From Acanthosepion esculentum (taxonomy: Eukaryota > Mollusca > Cephalopoda > Sepiida > Sepiidae): a stretch of 64,000 nucleotides of DNA. The notes under the pieces are model-generated. The model had not been told where the DNA came from, ran no database searches, and saw only the letters and a program-made list of their open reading frames with translations. The DNA lies in the NCBI GenBank assembly GCA_964036315.1, contig OZ038492.1, positions 34,600,618 to 34,664,617 of the forward strand. The letters run 5' to 3'. Made by a program: the position numbers and the translations under genes. Each line of letters starts with the position of its first letter. The first letter of the stretch is position 1. Positions 11,561 through 24,344 of the stretch are shown piece after piece.

Positions 11561-11622
11561 CCTCCATGATAAAAGTCTTACGAAAAACTCGCTTTTCCGT
11601 ATTTTAGTCTTCGTAAATCTTT

Positions 11623-11933
11623 TGTCGCCAAGTTGTTGTGGACACTGGCAAAAAACGGCAAAGGAGACTTTTGTTTTTTTGTTTTTTTTCTCTGTGTGAG
11701 TTCGAATACGTCGTCGTGAATTTGTTGTGGACAACGAGGGAGAATTTTGTTTCGATTTCCTTCCCGTGTGAGTTCGAATTCCACGTCGCCAATTTGTTGT
11801 CGACGAGGGGGAATTTTTCGTTTTTCTTTTTTTCCCGTGTGAGTTCGTTATACTCGTCGCCATTTCGTTGTCGACGAGGGGGAATTATTTTTGTCTTTCT
11901 CTCCCGTGTGAGTTCGATATACTCGTCGCCAAT
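11623..11933 (-). repeat. Leader tandem repeat containing primer-site-like copies
   Basis: About four units of 69-72 bp (anchors gtgtgagttcg at 11694, 11766, 11837 and 11906) lie just inside the 5' LTR. Most units carry cgtcgccaatttgttgt, the sequence that also forms the LTR/internal junction at 11925-11940, where a primer-binding site would sit. Confidence 0.8.
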
Positions 11934-12219
11934 TTGTTGTGGATTCCGGGATGAATCCGATATCAATGAATAACACACGCCAGGAATGGATAAGGAAAAT
12001 AAATGTATTAACGTAATAATACAAACTGGTAATACGGGTTAGTAGATCAAGGTATGCGGGTTAGTAGCACTAATATATATATATATACAGTCTTGGTATT
12101 GAAGTATCGCGGTATGACTCCTTACTTGAGCCTAAGTGCTCGTGACTGTGACTCTTGTGCTACTCTCCTCTATTTACAGACTGTCCGGGTATTCACTGGT
12201 AGTAGTATATGTATACCTC
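11934..12219 (-). repeat. Gypsy 5' LTR
   Basis: Counterpart of 9364-9635. On the minus strand it ends ccggaatccacaacaa and is followed by attggcgacgag, a Gypsy-like primer-site context. Confidence 0.85.
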
Positions 12220-12254
12220 GGATGAGTCCATTTGTGTAAAAAGGGGAGACCCCT

Positions 12255-12256
<2 letters not shown>

Positions 12257-12302
<46 letters not shown>

Positions 12303-12349
12303 GGATATGATATTATGATCTCTCTAACTTTCTCTCTCTCTCTCTCTCG

Positions 12350-12375
<26 letters not shown>
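12257..12375. repeat. (TA)n and (TC)n microsatellites
   Basis: TA at about 12257-12301 and TC at about 12331-12365. Confidence 0.95.
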
Positions 12376-12383
<8 letters not shown>

Positions 12384-12691
12384 GACGCAAGTTTCATTAA
12401 AGATGACTGACAAGTTACTGCGATTAATCTTTTTATTCGATTTTTATTTTTCTTGCGTTCCTACGAGTATTTTCTTTTCTGGATATAATGGCACGCGGAA
12501 GCCAACTAAACTCCGTCTACAACTTACGTGTGTACAATACGACCGCAATAGCCTTATCTACATGTAAAGAAATGGCAAAAATAATGAAAGCATTAAAAAT
12601 AAAAATAAATAGCCAATACTCAATAATATCAACTATGAACACGGCCGCGAGGTGCTGACGGTTTTAGGAAAATTAAAAATAACATTCCCAT

Positions 12692-12753
<62 letters not shown>

Positions 12754-12900
12754 TTAAAATAATACATTGTTGATAATGTCTTATTGAATAGTCGAAAGAT
12801 CTTGAATAGTTTTTACACACTCTATGAACTGAAAAGAAAATACTTGTACGAATACAAGAAAAAATTAATAAAAAAACTTAATCGGATCATAAATAACATT
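12376..12900 (+). mobile_element. PLE 3' end with inverted terminal segments
   Basis: 12560-12665 encodes a decayed PLE C-terminus (IMKALKIKINSQYSIISTMN), the same segment as 500-590. It is bracketed by 12405-12480 and 12825-12895, which are inverted copies of one another (cgattaatctttttatt versus aataaaaaaacttaatcg). Inverted or mixed termini are a known PLE habit. A (TA)n tract (about 12695-12750) lies inside. Confidence 0.6.
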
Positions 12901-13215
12901 TTCCTATCTTATGAACTATATAAAAACTGCGCAAATGTTTTATATATCCGAGCTCTTTCAGCTATTCTATTAACCATTAACAATATGTAGCTTTTTATTT
13001 GTGTATCTATAAGGATGGGAATGCTTTTTGTATTACAAGTAGGTTCAGAGCGTTGTGGTCGGGAACAAATGATCAGTATAAAATAACTACAAATAACAGC
13101 ATTCAGATCAACAATTATTCCAACTCAATAGCCCCGAGAATAACTTGAGCTATAACCGTCTACCCACTGACCGTTAGGATAAGACCTTGTTACCCATAAT
13201 GCACCATTGGCCAGC

Positions 13216-13227
13216 CTATATAAATAG
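13216..13227 (+). promoter_or_regulatory. TATA-like box before hammerhead
   Basis: ctatataaatag lies about 15 bp upstream of the ribozyme fold, and the equivalent catatataaata occurs in the copy near 20180. Promoter use is inferred. Confidence 0.35.
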
Positions 13228-13231
13228 TTAA

Positions 13232-13284
13232 ACCAAAACACTGAAGATTGCGTTGAAGCATGAAACTGATTGTTGTCGCTTGGT
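13232..13284 (+). ncRNA. Hammerhead-ribozyme-like fold in PLE terminal repeat
   Basis: CUGAAGA (13241-13247, fits CUGANGA) is followed by a small stem II (UGC/GCA, loop guugaa), then GAAAC (13262-13266). A GUC triplet at 13275-13277 gives the expected cleavage site. Stem I is ACCAA/UUGGU (13232-13236 with 13280-13284) with an internal loop next to the core, as in natural type I hammerheads. Stem III is only about 2 bp, the weak point. All core bases are present. Confidence 0.5.
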
Positions 13285-13363
13285 GTTGACCTTTTATATT
13301 TACATATGCTCTATCTCTGTTTTTACCTATAAATAAAGCATGCATTAAAATAATATTATCAAA

Positions 13364-13368
<5 letters not shown>

Positions 13369-13452
<84 letters not shown>

Positions 13453-13460
13453 GTATGTAT
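13369..13460. repeat. (TA)n microsatellite
   Basis: About 85 bp of TA with one ttt interruption, then tgtatgta. Confidence 0.96.
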
Positions 13461-13712
13461 AGGGAGAGAGAGAGATAGTGAGAGAAATCATTATTTCTTT
13501 TACACTGAAGGCTATTATTTTCGAGTGACGCGATTAGTAATACCCGTTATATTATAACAAATGAAACATCTTTTTTTGTTTTCTGTTTTCTCCAGTAGAC
13601 GAAATAATCACTGATTAAAAAAGAAAAACAAAAAATATAATAAAAAAACCCAAAAGAGACGGAGCGTCTATTCAAATACGAGTATCCACTAAAATAAATT
13701 TTGAAATAATAC

Positions 13713-13793
<81 letters not shown>
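13713..13793. repeat. (TC)n-(TA)n microsatellite
   Basis: About 50 bp of TC then about 30 bp of TA. Confidence 0.96.
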
Positions 13794-13797
<4 letters not shown>

Positions 13798-14079
13798 ACT
13801 CGTATTTGCCATATAATGGTCTTTTATACACCTGCTGGAATATAAAAAAAAAAATCTTTTGTGGCATGAAACGTATAAAATAATATCAATATCCAAGTAG
13901 TGTAGAGAGCGATCTTACAGAAAAATCTATATAATTATAGATCACCCTACATCCTGTTCCAGTTTTGCATCGGCAGATTCTCGTGACCACGCCCGAATGA
14001 ACAGTGGTAAAATTCGAAAACGTGCCTTTGCTGCTATTTATTGAAACTGCATTCATCAAAACTGTATTCGTCGATCTAA

Positions 14080-14330
14080 CTTTGTCAGTCATACTTTCCA
14101 GTCAAGTTTCTCGTCATTCTTTCGTGATAAGTCTGATAAGTCTTCCGTCAGCACTTCTAGTAAAGTTTCCCGACAACTTTTCGTCGATCAGCCTTTGTCA
14201 GTCAGCCTTTCTGGTAAAGTTGGTCGTTGGACATCCGTCAGCCAATAATTCCAGTGAAATTTCTCGGCCGCCTCTCATCGGTCAGCGTTTGTCAGCCAAG
14301 CCTCGCCCCAAAGTTTCCCGTTGGTTTTTC
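14080..14330 (+). repeat. Degenerate about 63-bp tandem repeat
   Basis: gtcagc.tttct.gtaaagttt.tcg.c recurs about four times with drift. It is a decayed minisatellite between a PLE region and LINE-N. Confidence 0.45.
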
Positions 14331-14363
14331 CTGACGACTTCTTATTCTATGTTCCATGTCACT

Positions 14364-15310
14364 TCAGGACATTGACAATGATTGCTCTCTAATCTCCTGT
14401 CCATTGTAGCTCTTAATAATCATTTTTTCTGCTATTTCTCCTAAACTCTGTTCTGATATCCATTTACTGAAGCTCGCTATGGAGGTTACTCGTTTTTTCC
14501 CTCTTTCCCTCTTGCTTTCAATCTGTCCCGTGTAAATAAGATTTTCTAAGCCCCCTTTCCTCATTACGTTCCCTAGAAAATTCAACTGTCCTTTTCTGAT
14601 CTCAAGTATAAGTTTCCTTTTTGTTTCATTTATTCTAAAACTTCTTTGTTGTTCCCATGTTCGGTACATAGCATTCTCAGCATCCTTCTGTAGGACCACA
14701 TTTCCGCTGCTTCAAGTCTCTTCTTCCATTTTGATGATTTTTGTCCAGCACTCACTGCCATATAGGTTCATTATTCTTTTGTTTATTTCTAACAAAATGT
14801 TTTTGTTTCTTAATTCTTTGCTTAGCTTTGGGAAGGCATCTTTGGTTATCCAAATGTGCCTTCGGATTTTGGTGTCGCACTTTCTGCCTTCTGTTAAAAC
14901 ACTTCCTGGATATTTAAAATCTTGTATTTGTTTGATTTTGGTATTTCCATTTTGCATGTTAGGCTGTTTCTTGTGGCTATCAATCATGCATACCTTAGTC
15001 TTGCAATTTATGTCTAATTCTTTCTTTTGGCTTTCCTTCAATAAATTATTTAGCTTTCTAGCTTTTCTTTTGGCTTTCCTTCAATACATTATTTAGCTTT
15101 CTAGCTTTCATTTAAGGTTTCCTTCAATAAATTATTTAGCTTTCTAGCAATACATTAGCAGTTTCTGTTGTTTCCTTTTTATATCTGGTATCAATACCGT
15201 GTCATTTACATATTTTATTTTGTTAAGATTGTGGCTGTCAGTAATGAAACCTGGTAGGACTTCACCGTATAATTTGAATAAGTCCGGTGAGACGACACAT
15301 CATTGTCATA
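14364..15310 (-). pseudogene. LINE-N fragment 1 (RT C-terminal half)
   Basis: Minus frames show decayed RT motifs in order: CVVSPDLF (for GCVLSPDLF), LPGFI, NLNKIKYVNDT (the catalytic YADD has become YVND), DFKYPGSVLTEGRKCDTKIR (for KYLGSVLTEDG), LYGSECW, WEQQRSFRINETKRKLILEI, LNFLGNVMRKGGLENLIYTG and GKKRVTSIASFSKWISEQSL. Stops and shifts interrupt it. Endonuclease and 5' half are absent, typical of 5' truncation. Confidence 0.85.
15025..15160 (-). repeat. About 45-bp tandem repeat inside LINE-N
   Basis: Three imperfect units of ggctttccttcaat and attatttagctttctagc sit between the YADD region and the KYLG motif, a local expansion after insertion. Confidence 0.8.
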
Positions 15311-15338
15311 CTTTGTCTTTCTATTTTTGTATATTTGT

Positions 15339-15628
15339 CAGTTATATGCCAAACGTGAATACACATTTAGGCGATCATATATCTTTCGATACATAACTGA
15401 AGAGGCAGATTTTTTCCCAAAGTAGGGTGCCAGTTCTTTCTGCGGTTGCCATCCAAGGCTGTAGAACCCGGTCTGTCTAGCTATTTACCCATAGCTGGGG
15501 GGAGAAGAAGAGGATTCATACCTCTCCTAAGGGTATTAGCATGTAAGTGAATATAATGGATTCGATTGGAATTCGAACTTGGCTCTCCGATTCCTCAATC
15601 CGAGCCGCTATCCATTACTCCACCGTGC
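15339..15628 (-). mobile_element. SINE-B copy 1
   Basis: Reading the minus strand: the head gcacggtggagtaatggatagcggc has an A-box-like start, and gagttcgaattcc fits a B box, giving an internal RNA polymerase III promoter of tRNA origin. The body follows (acgtgctaatac, ggagaag, tgggtaaatagc, acagaccgggttc). The 3' tail atgatcgccta-hairpin-ggcatataac matches the LINE-N tail. Confidence 0.85.
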
Positions 15629-15712
15629 TTCCACTCCAAACAGATCTATATATGCAAAATTATGGTAAATTAAGATAAATGACTTTTAACATCTATAAAA
15701 TAGATCTCAGTT

Positions 15713-15997
15713 CAGTTATGTGCCCAGCGTGATACACGCTTAGGCGATCATGTATCTTTCGATACATGACTGACGAGGCAGATTTTTTACCCCGCAATAG
15801 GTTGCCATTTCTTTCTGCGGTAGACCAGTTGCCATCCAAGGCAGTCTGTCCTGCTATTTACTCATAGCTAGGGGAGAAGACGATTCATCCTTTTCCCAGG
15901 GGTATTAGTACGTACGTGAATGTAATGAATTCGACTTGAATTCGAAATCGGCTCTCCGAGTTCTCAATCGGAGCCGCTATCCATTATTCCAACGTGC
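15713..15997 (-). mobile_element. SINE-B copy 2
   Basis: Same orientation as copy 1, about 84 bp away. Same head, body and tail; the tail hairpin is gcgtg-tat-cacgc. It is a separate insertion or a tandem duplicate of copy 1; substitutions throughout favour separate or old events. Confidence 0.85.
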
Positions 15998-16640
15998 CTC
16001 ATTTTCTACCCGTATTCAGGCGGTTTGCTGCTAGTATAGCTTCTGAATGATTCTAATATCCTTCCCAAATATATCAGTGTTAAGTAGTAGTTCCGACAGT
16101 CCTTTGTGGTGTGCATTATCAAACACTTAATTTTCATGTGGCTGAAAGTATATCGAATTGGACGTGTATTTTGTAGGCGTTGATAATATCGACCACACAA
16201 TCCACATAATTTCCCTGCAAAGGAATACAAACCACTTTGCATAATTCATGGCAGAAGATAGAGACTTGACATTATGAGATATTCAGTGATTCCTCGAAGC
16301 TAGCGGTCGAGAAAATCAGCGTGGCTTTCATCCGGCATCTATGAGGTAAGGTACTACAGGAGCCTGTCGATATAGTTGGTTTCTGAATAGGTTTATTTTC
16401 TAAACATGAGAATTTTAGATTATGAGGAGACGCTGGATAGATGACGCTTGACTCCGGATTTGATGTGCAGTACATGAAGCAGTAGCCCTTGGAAAGAAGC
16501 TGTCAGAGTGGAACTTCTTCGTACTAAGCGAATATGAAGGGGATAGCATGGTGGGTCTTGGTTATAAAGGTCTGAACTGGTGGAACAAAGGAATTTAGCT
16601 CTTCAGAATACATTTCTATCTCTCAATCACAAACCTATGG
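15998..16640. other. No recognised feature
   Basis: Mixed-composition sequence with short open frames that resemble nothing known. Confidence 0.4.
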
Positions 16641-16775
16641 CGATTTTCTAGCCGTAGGTCAGATATGGAACGATGCCGAAAGTATGGGGCACCCAGAGAG
16701 AAGTGAACTTACTAGACAGTCGTAATTGTTCTAGCGAGATAAGCTTCATGACCACTACACCACGTCGCAGTGTCT
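16641..16775 (-). mobile_element. SINE-C copy 1 (tRNA-like)
   Basis: The minus strand begins gacgtggtgtagtggtcatg (A-box-like) and carries an altered B box, then tgccccatactttcggcatc. It pairs with copy 2 immediately downstream. Confidence 0.65.
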
Positions 16776-16787
16776 TCTTTATGATTT

Positions 16788-16911
16788 TGTAGGCGTAGGT
16801 TAGATGTGGCACAATGCCGAATGTATCGGGCACTCAGTGAGGATCGAACTCACTATTCGGTCGTAATTGATCCAGAGAGACAAGCATGGCAACCATTACA
16901 CCACGTCGAAC

Positions 16912-16915
<4 letters not shown>
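16788..16915 (-). mobile_element. SINE-C copy 2 (tRNA-like)
   Basis: Minus-strand gacgtggtgtaatggttgcc then gagttcgatcctc fit A and B boxes with tRNA spacing. The body gtgcccgatacattcggcat matches copy 1. It is directly followed by (CA)n. Confidence 0.7.
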
Positions 16916-16985
<70 letters not shown>

Positions 16986-16990
16986 CACAG
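16915..16990. repeat. (CA)n microsatellite
   Basis: About 76 bp, nearly pure. Confidence 0.97.
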
Positions 16991-17089
16991 ACGCAGACGC
17001 ATTCAAAGAGACTGAGGGAGAATGAGAATGACATAAATATAGAACGAAAGTCAGAGAGAGTAACATATTTTCAAGGAAGAGCAAGCGGT

Positions 17090-17610
17090 ATTGTTCGATT
17101 TCCGAGGGGCGGAGTTGAAGTGTAAGCCGACTAATGCTAAGTCAAACCAAAAAAATGACAATATAGCCAATCACTCTGTCGGAGGGAAAAAATCAGATAA
17201 CACACGCAAAGGTAATGTCTACATATAGTATGCTAAAAAAAGAGGCACGAATAAATGCAAGATGGATGCAACAAGAGGAACAACAAGGAGAATAATTGCA
17301 AACTGATCGATGAAGAACGACGAAATGAAAAGAGGCGTCAAAATGGGAAAAGAAAGAAAAAGAAAATCAGAAAAGAAGTAAAAGGACAAGAAGTGTTAAA
17401 AAGGAAGATTGCAGGGAATTTTTTTGGAAGAGAGGAGGAAAGAAAATTAAATGAAATATAAGTTAAGGCCAAGATTTTTTATTTGGAAAAAGAATGAAAG
17501 AAAGAAAGAAAAAGAAAACGGGGGAAAATCAACGACAGCAACAGTTAAAAATAGCAGTAACAAAAATGCTAACAAAGCAATGAAAAAAAAGCGCAATACA
17601 CAACTACACT
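17090..17610. other. A-rich, no recognised feature
   Basis: Purine-rich. The lysine-rich open frame at 17255-17461 is compositional and resembles no known protein. Confidence 0.4.
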
Positions 17611-17885
17611 AAACCACACACGCACACACACAAACAGGCACACACGCACACACACACACACGCACACACACACGCACATACGCACACGCACACAAACACA
17701 CACGCACACACACACACGCACACACACACACGCGCACACACACAAACACACATAAATACATACACACACATGTACACACACAAACACGCACACAAGCACA
17801 CACACACACGCACACACACACGCACGCACACACACGCACACACACGCACACACGCACACAAACACACACGAACACACACACACAA
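17611..17885. repeat. (CA)n with CG and AT variants
   Basis: 275 bp of CACA with regular cacacg and cacaaa variants. All six frames read through it, which is meaningless. Confidence 0.95.
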
Positions 17886-18024
17886 GATACCAATATATAA
17901 CTGAAAATTTAATTTATATTCTGGGTGCGCTCAAGAAGAATAAATAATTAAACGCGCTCCCATTTCATCATAGTACAACCAGGGAAAGTTTTTTTTTTAG
18001 TGTATTTTAAAAGTAAACACAAAT

Positions 18025-18470
18025 CGTTAGAAACAAAGAAAAGAGCGCTGAACGGTTACGTAATATCAGTCCTCTTTTATGGCATCGAATGCTGCACAAT
18101 CTCCTCACAGACGAAGTAGAGACTTGAAGCAACAGAAATCTGGTTCTACAGACCGATATTGATATCATCATCGACCGAACATGTGAGCAACGATGAAGTT
18201 ATAGAGAAAATGAAAAATAAAAAGGACAGAGACAGTTAAAATTTCTCGGCCATACAATTAGGAACGAGTGTTTGGGGAATTCGACACTCAAATGACAGAT
18301 TGAAGGCAGAGGGAAAAAACGCATGACCTACCTAGCGACCTTGAGTAAATAGATGGCGGAACAGAGTTTAGGAGAGAACAAAAACATACAATCTATCAAG
18401 AGCTACAAAAGCCGGGAAATTGTGGAGAACTATGTTCGCCTACGTCCTGAAAGGACTCGGCACATTGAAG
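18025..18470 (+). pseudogene. LINE-N fragment 2
   Basis: Plus-strand remnant reading SLETKKRALNGYVISVLFYG, RLEATEIWFYR, TEHVSNDEVIEKM and then the tail cctacgtcctgaaaggac-tcggcacatt. The hairpin gtcct-gaa-aggac is intact. It lies tail to tail with fragment 3. Confidence 0.85.
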
Positions 18471-18526
18471 AAGAATCCCTCCGTTATTAAACTTTACAAA
18501 AGCTCTTTACTTTAGCTATAACAGAA

Positions 18527-18735
18527 AACATTTTTCTTCTATGTGCCGTATCCCTTGAGAAGGAGGGCGATGATGGTTCTTCACAACTGCCTAACTTTTG
18601 TAGCTCTTAGGGATATTTAACTTTTTACCTTCATTTCCACTCCCTGTTCCGTTATCTACAAAAGTTCGTCAGGTAGGTGACCCGCTGTCCCCGCTGATGG
18701 TTTTTGACTTCGATATGGCCATGAGTGTCAAATTT
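18527..18735 (-). mobile_element. LINE-N fragment 3 (3' end only)
   Basis: Minus-strand 3' end (aagagctacaaaag, then tcaagggatacggcacatag) facing fragment 2 about 57 bp away. The tail hairpin is altered. Confidence 0.7.
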
Positions 18736-18947
18736 TTCAAGTCTCTCCAAAAGGAGGAGTCATCATTATTTACACTATTTACAAGCGGACCATTGTCCTC
18801 GTGTTGTTATCGGCAGTAGTTCTAACAGTTTCTCCAAAGAGTGAAGTCAAGGAGCAATAGGCAGGAAACGTTTAAGACTCTTAGTTCTCCCCAAGACAAT
18901 AGTAGATTAAAGATTAGGTTTGCGAATTTGCTGGCCTCTCTATACTT

Positions 18948-19182
18948 TTGAGATGAGGTATTATTTATTATTTACATTAATCGGACTCACCTTCGTCGCC
19001 ATATTTATTACAACGTTTCGGCCTTCTTCAGTCGAACTGAACCCTTTATTTCACTGGGGTAGACTGTTCTTGTTCCACGTGCCATGTTATCTCCCCTCTC
19101 CAAATTCTCCACTGCCTCAACCGGGTCTTTGGGTCCTGTCACTGGATCTAACCAACGCCTTTTGTGCCATGTGTCCTTGAGA
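18948..19182 (-). mobile_element. SINE-A copy (minus)
   Basis: Contains a tRNA-like head at its right end (tggcacaaaaggcgttggtt) and the caacgtttcggccttcttcag motif. The second half of the motif's stem II and about 30 bp of the upstream body are deleted. Confidence 0.8.
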
Positions 19183-19412
19183 ATATCTGTGTATGAATTT
19201 CTGGCTATTATAAACCTAATGTCTTCAGGATCATTTTTTTTACTAGTGATCATATTGCAATTTTTGCTGTTACCATACATGTTTTTACCAGAGCTCATAT
19301 TTCAATTTTTGTTGTTATTATCGCTTTTCTCTGGCACTCCTTATTACTAGTTCCCATATGTATTCATTTCTATGCTTGGTCAGCTGAAAAGATTTTTTCT
19401 CTCCATATGTGG

Positions 19413-19533
<121 letters not shown>

Positions 19534-19540
19534 TGGAGAG

Positions 19541-19730
19541 AGGCACGGAGTAATGGATAGCGGCTTGGATTGAGGAATTGGAGAGCAGAGTTCGAATTCC
19601 AGTCGAATCCATTACATTCACTTACGTGCTAATACCTTTGGGAAAGATATGAATCCTCCTCTTCTCCCACCAGGACAGGATAGCAGGACAGACTGGGCTC
19701 TATAGCCTTGTATGGACATGGTCTAGGAGA
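19541..19730 (+). mobile_element. SINE-B copy 3
   Basis: Begins ggcacggagtaatggatagc with B box gagttcgaattcc. The body runs to tatagccttg. The 3' tail with the hairpin is truncated. Confidence 0.8.
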
Positions 19731-19805
19731 AGAACAACTGTGATTTTAAAACCTGCGGAGGATCGTTTGGGGACCTTGTGCACCACGTCACTGTATTCGG
19801 CCCTT

Positions 19806-19806
<1 letters not shown>

Positions 19807-19852
<46 letters not shown>
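19807..19852. repeat. (GA)n microsatellite
   Basis: About 46 bp of pure GA. Confidence 0.97.
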
Positions 19853-19857
<5 letters not shown>

Positions 19858-20084
19858 CAATGTATTCTGTTGATAATAAAACAAATTTTGATGTAAAATA
19901 ACAGCCGTAAAATCTAAAATATACACTAATAAAAAAATATAAATTCTGTTTCTCAACGTTTAGTACAACTCTGAGTTTCATGCATGAGGAAATCGTCAGA
20001 CAAGGATTCAAAACTGAGCAGTGTAATATTTAAATATTTAAATTTTCAATAATAATTTAGATAACGAACAATACAATAATAATA

Positions 20085-20290
20085 TTCTAGAATAATTTCA
20101 AACAGAACTGTTACTGCCGACCCAATAAGCCCTAGGGTAATATAATAGACCTGGCCAGGCATAACGCAACATAGACTAGCATATATAAATAATCGAACCA
20201 AAACTCAAGACACAAGGCCGTAAGATTGCGTTCATGTATGAAGTAGAATGTGTTGACCTCATTCTCCATTTGAACAATAAACGATATTAA
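20085..20290 (+). mobile_element. Decayed PLE terminal repeat
   Basis: Keeps catatataaata, gaaccaaaac, aagattgcgttca and gtgttgacct in the same order as 13040-13330. The hammerhead core motifs are lost (no CUGANGA or GAAAC). Confidence 0.5.
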
Positions 20291-20623
20291 AAAATTAAAA
20301 TCTTTAGACACACTGGGTTGTATATTAATATTATTTCATTTTTATTATTTCAGTTAGATTCCTCGAATACTTTAAGCCAGCATAGTCATCAGCAGGAGAA
20401 AAAAAAGTCTGCTTGTTAGTAGCAGTGAACTACAGAAATGAATGACTTTCTGAAGAAAATGAACTTTATCTGTAGTTTTTCATTTGTTATTTATTTAATA
20501 TTTTACCTCTTTTAAGTTGTTATTAAAGATAAAGGCTGGATGGAATCATGCTTCTCTGAATTCCCTTGGTCATTTTAACAATTTTATTGGTTCCTGGAAA
20601 GGGTGTGTGTCTCTGTTAAGCGT

Positions 20624-20745
20624 GTGTTATTTGGTTCTTAGGGAGTGAGTGAGTATGATGTGTGTAAGTGTGTATATTAGTATGGATGTGTGTATAAGTT
20701 TGAGGCCTCAACATCTCCTCAAGCATGTCTGTCTTATATATATAT

Positions 20746-20812
<67 letters not shown>

Positions 20813-21165
20813 CAAAATTAATCAGACAATTTGTTAGTCAATTTAACGTAATTAAATTCTTAGTATTTCAATATATACAACGGAATGCGCAAAAATGGAA
20901 ATATGTTAATGTGTGTTATTTGGTTCTTAGGGAGTGAGTATGATGTGTGTAAGTGTGTATATTAGTATGGATGTGTGTATAAGTTTGAGGCCTCAACACC
21001 TCCTCAAGCATGTCTGTCTTTTATATATATATATCTATATCTATATATATATATATATATATATACCCAAAATAAATCAGACAATTTTTTAGTCAATTTA
21101 AAGTAATTAAATTCTTAGTATTTCAATCTATACAACGGAATGCGCAAAAATGGAAATATGTTAAT
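20624..21165 (+). repeat. Tandem duplication of about 270-285 bp
   Basis: Unit 1 (20624-20908) and unit 2 (20909-21165) share gtgtgttatttggttcttag, gcctcaaca.ctcctcaagc, a TA tract, and atcagacaatt...gcgcaaaaatggaaat. Only a few substitutions plus TA-length change separate them, so it is a recent local duplication. Confidence 0.93.
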
Positions 21166-21199
21166 AACAGTTTTGGGGCGGACCTACCCCCCCCATATA

Positions 21200-21703
21200 T
21201 ATATATATAAATGTGTATTTTTTTGTTTGTATGTGTTTGTATCAGTATGTGTGAAACGTTTTGAACTTGTATGCGTATATTGATGCAGCAAGTACTAGAA
21301 AGAGTGACAGAGATAGGGTGGATGATTAAACAACTGAAAAAAATTTGTTATTCTGAACCGATATTTTTCTGTGAAAAAATGAAATTGCCAAAAAAAGTAA
21401 TGTAAAAAAAAAAAGGAAATAAGAAAAAAAAAGGAACGAAATCCTCACCCCACACCCATCCAAAAACCACCCCCCACAAAAACCCCCCAAAACTTGCAAA
21501 TAAACAACTGCGAATTGTCTAGTCCATCTCCGGGACGAATATCCCATTACAAATTCAATAGCGTCCAATTTTTCTTTTAAGTACCCATCAAAGCCCATGA
21601 GAGGGAAACATATTCAAAGACAATGAACTCAATAAACAAGAGATGGAGAGAAGAGGCGGTAAATGACAAGAAACAAGAAATAAAATACAGCATAAAAAAG
21701 GTG

Positions 21704-21708
<5 letters not shown>
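21200..21708. other. No recognised feature
   Basis: A-rich and C-rich short tracts; no gene or family repeat seen. Confidence 0.4.

Positions 21709-21786
<78 letters not shown>
21709..21786. repeat. (CA)n-(TA)n microsatellite
   Basis: CA about 38 bp, then TA about 40 bp. Confidence 0.97.
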
Positions 21787-21790
<4 letters not shown>

Positions 21791-22009
21791 ATTACGAACT
21801 CAATCCGAAAGGAGCTATTTCGATTGACACACACACAAACACAGACAGATACATACGCACACATAAACATCTATATCTGTCATTTTTCGATAACAAATCT
21901 TCACCCAAAGAAAATATGTAGATGGATAAAACCTAAAATACATACGCAAAGTTAGATGCATATACAGGATAACGAGATATATGCCCATTCACACACCCAC
22001 TTAAAGTAC

Positions 22010-23639
<1,630 letters not shown>

Positions 23640-24150
23640 TAAGAATCAGCAATATTATCGGTCTTGACCTGAGTCTCGGCTTCAGTCACTCTCCCACGGC
23701 CGTAAGGTTACTTCTTTGTGTCTTTTTTAAAAAATAAATACTTTCTTGGTAATCGTTCGGAAGAGCTCTACGCAATGGTACCTAGACTATTTGAATTTCA
23801 GCTCAGTAGTAGCGTTGAGATCTTATCAATTTGTGGATGAGTTGACTAGATGTAACCGTAAGTTCTATGTTAACAGTTTCTTTTCTGGCACTTCTCGCTT
23901 GTGGAACTCCCTTGTGGTTCCATGCTTTCCAGCCAAGTTTAATCTTCCAAATCTTAAACATGCAATGATAATCGCTATCTACTGTCCTCCTGATTACTCT
24001 TTTTGGTTCTCGCTCATTAGAGATGTTTCTGTTTTTTATTCTTCCACATCCGGTAACCCCTTTGCGTCTCGGTGGCTTAATGCCTTTACTCGATTAAAAG
24101 AAATTCAACTGACAATAGTGCCGGATTTTAACGAATTAATGCCGAATGTT
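23640..24150 (+). pseudogene. LINE-J-type 3' tail, copy 2
   Basis: Decayed C-terminus and 3' UTR: agaatcagcaatatta (RISNI), NRKFYVNSFFSGTSRLWNSL, then gtaacccc.ttgcgtct.ggtggctt. Nearest relative here is 44295-44760. 5'-truncated, no RT domain. Confidence 0.75.
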
Positions 24151-24344
24151 TCCATATGACGAAACGGTTAATAAGACCATTATCATAAGCATCAAACCCT
24201 GCTATATTTCCGTTTAATATTACAATATTATGCAGGTAGTGAAAGCACAAGTTTTAGTGAATATTAGTTTATCATATACCACAACTTCGTATACAAGAAC
24301 TGAGAGGTAGGATCTTAATGAGACAATCACCTCCGGTAGGCGTG

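Larger units (their letters stand above)
9364..12219 (-). mobile_element. Ty3/Gypsy LTR retrotransposon, internally deleted
   Basis: Two similar direct repeats (9364-9635 and 11934-12219) bracket minus-strand gag, zinc knuckle, aspartic protease and integrase C-terminus in Gypsy order. RT, RNase H and the integrase core are missing: the frame passes from a polymerase-start region (LKENVQPVCKKKRNVPF) straight to VKELPVTLREIRKEAKK and then the integrase tail. It cannot have moved without help from another element. LTR similarity suggests it is not ancient. No clear target duplication was found. Confidence 0.85.
13040..13330 (+). mobile_element. PLE terminal repeat with TATA box and hammerhead
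   Basis: Shares its core with 20085-20290 and, inverted, with 25286-25395: tatataaatag, then aaccaaaac, then gaagattgcgtt, then gtgttgacct, then ttatatttacat.cgttctatctctg. The last stretch also follows the fold-back at 51319. It is read as a PLE terminal repeat because such termini carry hammerheads in the family. Confidence 0.55.

Noticed and set aside
15713..15997. Functional tRNA genes
   Set aside because: A/B-box-like motifs are present, but no cloverleaf with a plausible anticodon arm and acceptor stem was found in any SINE head.
17255..17461. Lysine-rich 68-residue frame as a gene
   Set aside because: Purely compositional (A-rich plus strand), no similarity and no splice or promoter context.
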